This document shows positions 57,718-62,646 of a stretch of 62,646 bases of DNA, piece after piece. The number at the start of each line of letters is the position of its first letter. The first letter of the stretch is position 1. Both the position numbers and the translations under genes were made by a program. This DNA is from a virus: the IMG/VR virus record IMGVR_UViG_3300035703_000094, positions 1 through 62,646 of that record; one strand, written 5' to 3'. Below the pieces are notes generated by a model. That model saw only the letters and a list, made by a program, of their open reading frames with translations, made no database searches and was not told where the DNA came from.

Positions 57718-57904
57718 AGTCTATGAACAAGGCCCAACACGGAAGGAGGAATGTGAGGCCCTGCAACGTATGCTCTGGTCGCTTGTTGATGCGCTGCTGC
57801 CCTACGATAAGTGGGCACAGCACAATGTAATGATTAGGATTGAGGCCGGTCATAAACTGGAAAAAGAAACCGAAGAAGATAATGAGGAAAGTACACATGC
57901 GTAA
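57626..57904 (+). CDS. Hypothetical protein, 92 aa
   Basis: The protein starts MSRYLIRQGENGWTLTTTHP, then a helix CEALQRMLWSLVDALLPYDK and an acidic end. ATG at 57626 follows GGGGAGAACCTCA. It overlaps the upstream gene by 92 bases and ends at the start of the ClpP-like gene. The pattern RYLIRQGENGWT...T.HPWEE looks like a small domain, but no family was assigned. Confidence 0.65.
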   Translation: MSRYLIRQGENGWTLTTTHPWEEEHLRVKVEVYEQGPTRKEECEALQRMLWSLVDALLPYDKWAQHNVMIRIEAGHKLEKETEEDNEESTHA

Positions 57905-58628
57905 GATTCTTTTGGCACTCTCGGCTTTGTTCATGGTTGCTGCTGCACCGAAGCATCAGCCCATCGTACTCGACACACACAATACACTCACACTCTTTGG
58001 AGAAGTCAATGAAGGGATGGTTGAGCATGTGGCTAACACCTTGCCTAAACTCGGCCCGACAATCTACGTCAACCTCGTGTCGCCCGGAGGTAGTATCATC
58101 GCAGGAAAGCGAATCATCGACCAACTTACCGCTGCCAGTAATGCTGGAAAGAAAGTTGTCTGCATTCCCCACTTTGCAATCTCTATGGCTTTCGTTATAT
58201 TGCAGAGTTCTGCCTGCCCTGTCCGGCTTGGCCTACCGTCTTCTGTGCTGATGCAACATCAGCCCTCACTTGTCATCGAAGGCCCTTTCCACAATGCAGT
58301 CAATCAGTTGGAAGCATTCCGTGTCGAGGTGGTCGAGCTGGAAAAGATGCAGGCTGAGCGTCTCAAGATGCCTTTGCACGAGTTTGTGGCACGGACAGCT
58401 TTCGATATGTGGCTAAACTCTGGTCAGCAAGCACTCGCATTCAAGGCTATCGACTCTGTCGGTACTGTCATCTGCTCGCCTGCTCTGCTCAAACGCAAAC
58501 GTGTTGACGAAGTGCAAGGCCCATTCGGTATGACCTTCAAGATAGAGAGCAATGACTGTCCGTATGTTCTTCGGCAGAAACTTGTTTTGCCTGAGAAAAA
58601 AGATAGTAAATTTGAAGTTAGATTCTGA
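57897..58628 (+). CDS. Exported ClpP-like serine protease
   Basis: A 243-residue protein. A signal peptide MRKILLALSALFMVAAAPK (residues 1-19) precedes a ClpP/crotonase-fold core: LVSPGGSIIAGKRI with the oxyanion-loop SPGGS (62-66), the nucleophile Ser96 in HFAISMAF, His121 in VLMQHQPS and a likely Asp170. This is the catalytic order of ClpP-type proteases, but the signal sequence indicates export. It may therefore act in the periplasm, unlike cytoplasmic ClpP. ATG at 57897 was chosen because it begins the signal peptide; further upstream ATGs add a basic tail. Confidence 0.78.
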   Translation: MRKILLALSALFMVAAAPKHQPIVLDTHNTLTLFGEVNEGMVEHVANTLPKLGPTIYVNLVSPGGSIIAGKRIIDQLTAASNAGKKVVCIPHFAISMAFVILQSSACPVRLGLPSSVLMQHQPSLVIEGPFHNAVNQLEAFRVEVVELEKMQAERLKMPLHEFVARTAFDMWLNSGQQALAFKAIDSVGTVICSPALLKRKRVDEVQGPFGMTFKIESNDCPYVLRQKLVLPEKKDSKFEVRF

Positions 58629-58653
58629 GAATAAACCTACAGGAGGGTATCTC

Positions 58654-58902
58654 ATGACTACACGTAAGCCGTCTGGATTCATTGCAAAACAGAATCAGAA
58701 GGGATGTGCGAGCACAAAGAACGTCGGGGCAATTAATATGCGACTGGAGCAAAATGAGGCCCGTGTAAAGAACGGACTGGCACCTGTCGTTTCTAAGAAG
58801 CGCCGGTGTCTACGTTGTGACACTACCTTCCTTTCAACCAATGAGCAAAGGTGCTGCGATGGCTGCCGTATTACGAATGCTCGTCAGTCCTATTTTAGCT
58901 AG
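58654..58902 (+). CDS. Zinc-finger-like small protein, 82 aa
   Basis: A basic protein with CLRCDTTFLSTNEQRCCDGC near the C-terminus (C52, C55, C67, C68, C71), a zinc-ribbon spacing. The pattern of a basic N-terminus plus C-terminal ribbon is common for phage nucleic-acid-binding regulators. It starts after AGGAGGGTATCTC. It overlaps the next possible gene by 44 bases. Confidence 0.72.
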   Translation: MTTRKPSGFIAKQNQKGCASTKNVGAINMRLEQNEARVKNGLAPVVSKKRRCLRCDTTFLSTNEQRCCDGCRITNARQSYFS

Positions 58903-59269
58903 TCTTTATTTGTTGTTGACTCCTGTGCTGCTTCTTGTCATGATGTTCGTCAAGGATGACGAGGAACCCAAGTATGACCGCAACTCCAAGAAAGAAGCGA
59001 GTGAGAAGCAGACCGAGCCACTGGAAAGTGCTCGTGGAGTGGAACTTCACCGAAGACGACCTAACGAATCAGTGGCAACTATTCCTGTTCACCGAAGCAC
59101 AGAAGAGGAGCGACATCGAATGTTGGTTTCCGCATCTGCAAAAGAAAAAGATACCGTATCTGATGGCATCGTACGGACGCATGGACCCCGAAGGCAGGAC
59201 GAAGGACTTGAAACGGGTCTTCGGCGTGTTCGTTCCAAGTCAGTACGTCACTGGCAGACTGGAGGATGA
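58859..59269 (+). CDS. Possible membrane protein, overlapping another gene (doubtful)
   Basis: This frame would give a protein with a long hydrophobic segment (LVSPILASLYLLLTPVLLLV, residues 8-27) followed by a charged, low-complexity tail. A weak ribosome-binding site (AAGGTG) precedes the start. From 58974 on it overlaps another gene in a different frame almost completely. The hydrophobic segment before the overlap may be real, while the charged tail is probably a shadow. The protein may also simply be a short membrane peptide with an unconstrained tail. Confidence 0.35.
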   Translation: MAAVLRMLVSPILASLYLLLTPVLLLVMMFVKDDEEPKYDRNSKKEASEKQTEPLESARGVELHRRRPNESVATIPVHRSTEEERHRMLVSASAKEKDTVSDGIVRTHGPRRQDEGLETGLRRVRSKSVRHWQTGG

Positions 59270-59276
59270 ATCATGA
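58974..59276 (+). CDS. Hypothetical protein, 100 aa
   Basis: The protein starts MTATPRKKRVRSRPSHWKVL, then VEWNFTEDDLTNQWQLFLFT and a Lys/Arg/Trp-rich core ending GRLEDES. ATG at 58974 follows GAGGAACCCAAGT. It is basic with a Trp-rich centre, and unrecognised. The ordered composition suggests it is the real gene where two frames overlap. Its end overlaps the Cas4-like gene start by four bases. Confidence 0.68.
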   Translation: MTATPRKKRVRSRPSHWKVLVEWNFTEDDLTNQWQLFLFTEAQKRSDIECWFPHLQKKKIPYLMASYGRMDPEGRTKDLKRVFGVFVPSQYVTGRLEDES

Positions 59277-60265
59277 CTACGCTCAAACTCCTGTCCACAG
59301 CTAGTCTTCTCGAAGAAGGAGCAAGGCTGCTCTCTGACAAATCACGCATAGAAGAAAAGACCAAGGTAGGTACACTGCGTGGCGGGAGTATTGGGTTGGC
59401 AGAAGGTGCAGAAATTTCTGGCACCTGTGCAAGACAGGCAATGCTGCGGTTTATGGGAATTGATGTAAAAGGAATGGAGGAAGCAAGTACACGCGACCTC
59501 ATGTTCGCTGCAGGACGCACGAACGAGGACAGCTGGTTGGAAGTGCTGGCCCCTGCGTGGCCGGGTAAAATCTTCAGGGAAGAAGAAGTGCCAATCAAAT
59601 GGACAACTAAGTCTAGTGTTGATGTAACAGGACGGCCCGATATGGTTCTGGCTGATGCGGAAGGAACCTTCTTCATCCGTGGCTTGGAACTCAAACTTGT
59701 CTCGTCGCTATGGACAGCACGTACGGTACTCAAGGGAGAGCCGAAGACAGGACATCTCATTCAGGCTGCACATTACATGTGGAAACTCAGTGAGCAGGAA
59801 GGTTACGAGATTCCATTTGAATTGTGGTACACATCTCGCGTTGATTGGCATGTGATGGGCTGGGCACAGAAGCATTTTCCGAAGCATGGAGAGCTGAACT
59901 CCGAGTACTGCGAGTACTCAACCAACAAGGATGGACAATCGGAAATAAAGAAGGTGCTTCCATTCACGAAAGGTTTTCAACTTCGCTTTCTCCCAAGTGG
60001 ACAACTTCAGTTTAAAGATACAGGAGGAAAAAAATGGGTTGACACCATAATCACAAAAGGTAGAATAGCAGCATACTACGAGCATGTAGCAGAGATGGCA
60101 CAGAGTAAGACGCTCAGTCCTCGCCCCGTCAATCTTGACTATAGTGGGCAAAAGGAAAACTGGAAACAATGCGACTTCTGTCCACTCATTAAAACATGCG
60201 AAGAGTATGAGGACAAAGGTTTTGAGGTATGGCTCGCTAACGTCAAAGAAAGGACAAACTCATGA
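59273..60265 (+). CDS. Cas4-like PD-(D/E)XK nuclease with Fe-S cysteines
   Basis: A 330-residue nuclease. The catalytic core is D123 (TGRPDMVLADA) followed by RGLELKLVSS with E139 and K141. C52 (GTCARQAM) and C300, C303 and C309 (QCDFCPLIKTC) form the one-plus-three cysteine pattern that binds a 4Fe-4S cluster in Cas4 and AddB nucleases. Such phage enzymes act as 5'-3' or 3'-5' exonucleases in recombination. No CRISPR array or other cas gene is near, so it is not a CRISPR component here. The next gene is co-translated (ATGA overlap). Confidence 0.85.
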   Translation: MTTLKLLSTASLLEEGARLLSDKSRIEEKTKVGTLRGGSIGLAEGAEISGTCARQAMLRFMGIDVKGMEEASTRDLMFAAGRTNEDSWLEVLAPAWPGKIFREEEVPIKWTTKSSVDVTGRPDMVLADAEGTFFIRGLELKLVSSLWTARTVLKGEPKTGHLIQAAHYMWKLSEQEGYEIPFELWYTSRVDWHVMGWAQKHFPKHGELNSEYCEYSTNKDGQSEIKKVLPFTKGFQLRFLPSGQLQFKDTGGKKWVDTIITKGRIAAYYEHVAEMAQSKTLSPRPVNLDYSGQKENWKQCDFCPLIKTCEEYEDKGFEVWLANVKERTNS

Positions 60266-60675
60266 GCATGACCCGCAACGCACCAACTAACATCCGTGGT
60301 TCCGCAGTCTCTAACTCCAAGCCAGTTGCTAAGGCAGGAGGAGTACGCAAGTCTGCTGACTTCTCTCTCTATGTAACAGTCGAGGAGAACGGTGAGAAGG
60401 CAAACAAACGCCTGACCGGAATGTTCTTCGACAAGGCTGGCCCCAAGGGTAAGCAGTACTCAGGCTCGGACAAGGAGAGCGGTGTGAAATACAAGCTGTT
60501 CGCCAACGAGGATGGTACATTCGCTCTCTACGCACGTCAAGGCGGCGAAGAGAAGGGAACAAAGATTTGCATGCTGTCTGAGCGTGAAGCAAAGAACAGC
60601 GGCCTGAAGTATCACTCAGGCAAGAGCGAGGGTGGTGAGTACTACTCACTGTTCCGCAATACACCGAATAGGTGA
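60262..60675 (+). CDS. Hypothetical protein, 137 aa, coupled to the nuclease
   Basis: The protein starts MSMTRNAPTNIRGSAVSNSK. It has a disordered, basic N-terminus, then beta-rich ADFSLYVTVEENGEKANKRL, FFDKAGPKGKQYSGSDKESG and a repeated strand pattern ending LFRNTPNR. Its start overlaps the stop of the Cas4-like gene and a strong terminator follows, so it is the last gene of that transcription unit. A partner of the nuclease, such as a single-strand DNA-binding or annealing protein, would be reasonable but nothing in the sequence proves it. Confidence 0.72.
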   Translation: MSMTRNAPTNIRGSAVSNSKPVAKAGGVRKSADFSLYVTVEENGEKANKRLTGMFFDKAGPKGKQYSGSDKESGVKYKLFANEDGTFALYARQGGEEKGTKICMLSEREAKNSGLKYHSGKSEGGEYYSLFRNTPNR

Positions 60676-60683
60676 CACCTGTC

Positions 60684-60710
60684 GGGCAGCTTCGGCTGCC
60701 CTTTCTTTTT
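60684..60710 (+). terminator. Rho-independent terminator after the nuclease pair
   Basis: GGGCAGC-TTCG-GCTGCCC is followed by TTTCTTTTT. The seven-pair stem with a UUCG loop is very stable. It ends the unit with the Cas4-like nuclease. The next gene starts 18 bases after the T-run. Confidence 0.93.
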
Positions 60711-60727
60711 GATTCAAGGAGATGAAC

Positions 60728-60958
60728 ATGAATAGTGGACTCGTAATTCTACTTGCACTCATTGCGATTGTTACTTCTGTCAGTGGATTGGCTCTTAGCA
60801 GATTGGCAGAGACACCCGAAGTTCCGCCCGGAGATATTTGCGAAGCACTCAAGGGGCCACATCCCAAGAAGGATGTAGAGATTCAGCCCTACTGCCCAGA
60901 CGAAACGCCTACACCCGAGCCTACACCTGCATCACCTGTTAAGAAGGTAGAGAAGTGA
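60728..60958 (+). CDS. Small membrane or exported protein, 76 aa
   Basis: The protein starts MNSGLVILLALIAIVTSVSG, a membrane or signal segment, followed by GDICEALKGPHPKKDVEIQP and a Pro/Thr-rich C-terminus. ATG at 60728 follows AAGGAGATGAAC, the recurrent start context of this arm. Two Cys may form a disulphide outside the cytoplasm. The function is unknown. It is the first gene after a strong terminator and needs a promoter not obvious in the 17-base gap. Confidence 0.62.
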   Translation: MNSGLVILLALIAIVTSVSGLALSRLAETPEVPPGDICEALKGPHPKKDVEIQPYCPDETPTPEPTPASPVKKVEK

Positions 60959-61281
60959 TGACAGTCAAACATGACCAAGATAAGCCAGACTATGCGCTAC
61001 TGACAAGCGGAATGCTGGAACCCATGGTCAGAGCGTTGATGTTCGGAGAGAAGAAATACAGCCGGTTCAATTACAAGACCGGCTTCAAGAATGTACGACT
61101 CACGGCGGCGGCCATGCGCCATATCATGGCCTACAATGGCGGCGAGGACAATGACCCAGAGAGTGGCATCTCTCATCTCGCTCACGCCATGGTTGCACTT
61201 GGAATGCTGCTCGACAACCAAGCAAACGGAGTAATGGAGGAGGGACGCTATGTACCAGACGAGACAATCAGCAGGACTTGA
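60958..61281 (+). CDS. DUF5664-family protein (dATP/dGTP diphosphohydrolase N-terminal domain type)
   Basis: A 107-residue protein with KYSRFNYKTGFKNVRLTAAA, MRHIMAYNGGEDNDPESGIS and HLAHAMVALGMLLD. This order of a lysine/tyrosine start, RH..AY..GE..DPESG and HLAHA is the DUF5664 signature, a domain with an annotated link to deoxynucleotide diphosphohydrolases. H19-type metal ligands are not individually assigned. It stands next to dUTPase, in keeping with nucleotide clean-up. Its start overlaps the previous stop (TGATG). Confidence 0.75.
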   Translation: MTVKHDQDKPDYALLTSGMLEPMVRALMFGEKKYSRFNYKTGFKNVRLTAAAMRHIMAYNGGEDNDPESGISHLAHAMVALGMLLDNQANGVMEEGRYVPDETISRT

Positions 61282-61654
61282 CCTTGCATCTATTGAAGAT
61301 TGCACTATCCGGCCTAATCAAAGAGTTCTTATCGACACAGGAGTTTATCTTAGGGACGTTCTTCCTGATGCAGTTAATTACATGATTAACCCGCATGTGA
61401 TTATTTGCGGAATGGTCTGTCCACGCTCAGGACTGGCAGCCAAGTATGGTCTCACCGTACTCAATGCACCCGGCATCATTGACCTCGACTATCCGCACAC
61501 AATTAAGGTATGCCTCGTGAACCACGGCGAGGAGACTGTCTGCCTCGACGCAGGTACACGCATCGCCCAGCTAGTCTTCTCTGCATCCTACCGTCGCTCC
61601 GAGTTGGTCAAGGATGTGGAACGGACCGGTGGGTTTGGTTCCACTTCCACGTAG
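61250..61654 (+). CDS. dut: dUTP diphosphatase
   Basis: A 134-residue trimeric dUTPase, which splits dUTP to dUMP and pyrophosphate. All five motifs are visible: SAGLDL (7-12), IDTGV (28-32), PRSGLAAKYG (58-67), GIIDLDYP (75-82) and RIAQLVF with the C-terminal RTGGFGSTST. It keeps uracil out of the new DNA and supplies dUMP. The N-terminus is shorter than usual by about fifteen residues, because ATG at 61250 follows GGAGGAGGGACGCT and lies inside the preceding gene. It belongs to the nucleotide-metabolism genes with nrdJ and the DUF5664 protein. Confidence 0.93.
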   Translation: MYQTRQSAGLDLASIEDCTIRPNQRVLIDTGVYLRDVLPDAVNYMINPHVIICGMVCPRSGLAAKYGLTVLNAPGIIDLDYPHTIKVCLVNHGEETVCLDAGTRIAQLVFSASYRRSELVKDVERTGGFGSTST

Positions 61655-61677
61655 TCTATATTTCAGGAGGGTGAAAC

Positions 61678-61932
61678 ATGGACGTAAGCATCAAAACTTG
61701 GCAGACACTTTTTCCTGAGCTTCGGACAAACGACCTCATCTGCGCATGCGGAAAGCCAAGTCACGGCTGGAAGCCATTCTTAGACCATGATTTGGCAGGC
61801 TTAGAAGCCGCGAGTTGCGACTGCGGAAGGGGCGGGATTACCGTCCTGCAGCCACGCAATGCTGAGGCGAGTGCCCGCTGGATGCAAATTATAAATCTGC
61901 TACTCAGTAAAACAGGGAGTACAGGAAAATGA
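61678..61932 (+). CDS. Cysteine-pair small protein, 84 aa
   Basis: The protein starts MDVSIKTWQTLFPELRTNDL and has ICACGKPSHGWKPF, then SCDCGRGGITVLQPRNAEAS. C22, C24, C47 and C49 form two CxC pairs, probably a metal site. No known family is recognised. It starts after AGGAGGGTGAAAC. The next gene overlaps by four bases. Confidence 0.65.
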   Translation: MDVSIKTWQTLFPELRTNDLICACGKPSHGWKPFLDHDLAGLEAASCDCGRGGITVLQPRNAEASARWMQIINLLLSKTGSTGK

Positions 61933-62192
61933 TACAAGGACTATTGGGATTCTTTCTTTGCTGGGGTATAGTTATTGGATTGCTTCTCACTGCTATGGAT
62001 TTCGTTCTTCGTGCGCAACAAGCTAGACACGAAGCCACATGCGTCAAAGGGAAGATTATTTCGATTGGCGGTTGTAACAAAGAAGGAAGTTGCGGAGTTA
62101 GTGTCCAAGCAAAAGGCGAGGTAATCGCAGGTGTTTGGGCCTTTCCAACTCTAGGTCAAACCGTATGTATTCGGCGGCGGGTTAATCTGTAA
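61929..62192 (+). CDS. Small membrane protein, 87 aa
   Basis: The protein starts MIQGLLGFFLCWGIVIGLLL, one membrane span (residues 3-25). An extramembrane domain with GKIISIGGCNKEGSCGVSVQ follows. Two or three Cys (C38, C49, C55) may form a disulphide if exported. The function is unknown. It lies directly before the MKRSEM array. Confidence 0.65.
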   Translation: MIQGLLGFFLCWGIVIGLLLTAMDFVLRAQQARHEATCVKGKIISIGGCNKEGSCGVSVQAKGEVIAGVWAFPTLGQTVCIRRRVNL

Positions 62193-62208
62193 GTAAGGGA
62201 GACAAAGC

Positions 62209-62427
62209 ATGAAACGCAGTGAGATGATAAAAGAGATTAAGCTAGAGCTAGAACAATGGCATCAACCTATGCCGTCCGATACAGTGCTCAGCCTTATTTT
62301 AAATGCTGTAGAAAACGCAGGCATGCTTCCGCCCGACTATGAAAGAGTTGAGTATGTCAGACCGCCGCAAGCTAAAGGTGTGGCAAGGATTAGGGTTAGA
62401 GTGTACGAATGGGAGGACGAAGAATGA
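62209..62427 (+). CDS. MKRSEM-family small protein, first copy
   Basis: A 72-residue member of the tandem family: MKRSEMIKEIKLELEQWHQP, then ILNAVENAGMLPPDYERVEY, ending VYEWEDEE. The ending is identical to that of the copy at 359. It is the first gene of the array, which continues across the contig ends. It follows GGGAGACAAAGC. Unknown function. Confidence 0.85.
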   Translation: MKRSEMIKEIKLELEQWHQPMPSDTVLSLILNAVENAGMLPPDYERVEYVRPPQAKGVARIRVRVYEWEDEE

Positions 62428-62474
62428 ACAACGAAATTTGCCGCTGCAATGGCTGCACAATGGGGGAAAGAAGA

Positions 62475-62646
62475 ATGAAACGGTCGGAGATGATTGAACG
62501 CCTAGCATGCTTTCTCAGCGAAGAGCAGGGATGCCGAAAAGTCAGCTCATACGCAGAGATGATTATTGAGTTTCTCGAAGGAGAAGGAATGCAGCCGCCC
62601 AAAGTTGAAAAATGGGAAGAAATTTCTGGAACTTTCTTAGGGGAAG
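62475..62646 (+). CDS. MKRSEM-family small protein, 5' part (continues at 1)
   Basis: The N-terminal part of the second paralogue: MKRSEMIERLACFLSEEQGC, then SYAEMIIEFLEGEGMQPPKV. It continues through the 90-base overlap to position 146. An alternative in-frame start at 62424 would add 17 residues, MNNEICRCNGCTMGERR, including a C-x-C-x2-C group, and has a GGGAGGACGAAGA Shine-Dalgarno sequence. Either start is possible, or both may be used. The added cysteines are not shared with the other copies. Confidence 0.8.
   Translation, partial: MKRSEMIERLACFLSEEQGCRKVSSYAEMIIEFLEGEGMQPPKVEKWEEISGTFLGE
62557..62646. repeat. Terminal direct repeat (copy 2 of 2)
   Basis: Identical to 1-90. It marks the closing point of a circular map (unique unit 62,556 bp). 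The true physical ends of the packaged DNA cannot be read from the contig. Confidence 0.95.

Noticed and set aside
59273-60265. Part of a CRISPR-Cas system because of the Cas4-like protein
   Set aside because: No repeat-spacer array and no other cas gene exists in the window. Phage Cas4-like proteins are usual recombination nucleases.
60958-61654. Sign of a Z-genome (2-aminoadenine) pathway from the DUF5664 gene next to dUTPase
   Set aside because: No PurZ, DatZ or matching polymerase type was seen. DUF5664 and dUTPase alone are common in ordinary phages.
1-62646. Temperate lifestyle
   Set aside because: No integrase, excisionase, CI/Cro-like repressor or partition gene was recognised. This is absence of evidence, since many genes are unknown.

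Overview
The window is the complete, circularly closed sequence of a tailed double-stranded DNA bacteriophage. The first 90 bases are repeated exactly as the last 90 bases, so the unique unit is 62,556 bp and the contig ends fall inside one small gene. The virion genes are terminase, portal, scaffold, major capsid protein, a tail-fibre block, a tail-tube/hub-like protein and five long ejection-type proteins. There is no tape measure and no contractile-tail gene, which points to a podovirus-like particle. No RNA polymerase, integrase, repressor, tRNA or CRISPR array was seen. The recognisable promoters are sigma70-like, so host RNA polymerase is probably used. The host cannot be named from the sequence.

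The layout has two arms. The late arm runs on the minus strand from about 50.0 kb down to 9.5 kb. In transcription order it holds a 46-aa protein, an HNH-like zinc protein, terminase small subunit, seven to eight small surface/decoration proteins, a class II (B12-dependent) ribonucleotide reductase with its own promoter, a two-helix membrane protein (holin candidate), terminase large subunit, portal, scaffold, capsid, four fibre/adhesin genes ending in a self-chaperoning S74 domain, connector and hub proteins, and 10.4 kb of ejection-type proteins.

The early/middle arm runs on the plus strand from 50.7 kb through the contig end to 8.4 kb. It starts with small host-takeover-type genes (a GP88-family protein, a DUF932 protein and many unknowns that overlap heavily) and two predicted exported proteases: a metzincin-like lipoprotein and a ClpP-like serine protease. 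A Cas4-like Fe-S nuclease, a DUF5664 protein and dUTPase follow. Next comes a tandem family of five small paralogues beginning MKRSEM, which spans the contig ends. The arm finishes with family A DNA polymerase, a RuvC-like nuclease, a four-cysteine DinG/XPD-like helicase, a PD-(D/E)XK nuclease and a spanin-like protein. An M15 endolysin lies on the minus strand at 8.4-8.8 kb, head to head with two small plus-strand genes.

The control region lies at 48.9-50.8 kb. It holds a near-consensus promoter followed about 70 nt later by a terminator (a small-RNA unit), G-rich repeats, several inverted repeats, a roughly 700-bp gene-free stretch and, immediately before the first early gene, a complete type III hammerhead ribozyme. 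The last strand of the ribozyme runs into the ribosome-binding site of that gene. This ribozyme is the most striking feature of the window. A second RNA-switch-like leader lies at 54.03-54.11 kb.

Taken together, the genes encode a lytic-looking phage that makes its own deoxynucleotides (NrdJ, dUTPase, possibly DUF5664), replicates with its own DNA polymerase and recombination nucleases, and may use RNA self-cleavage and RNA folding to control early expression.
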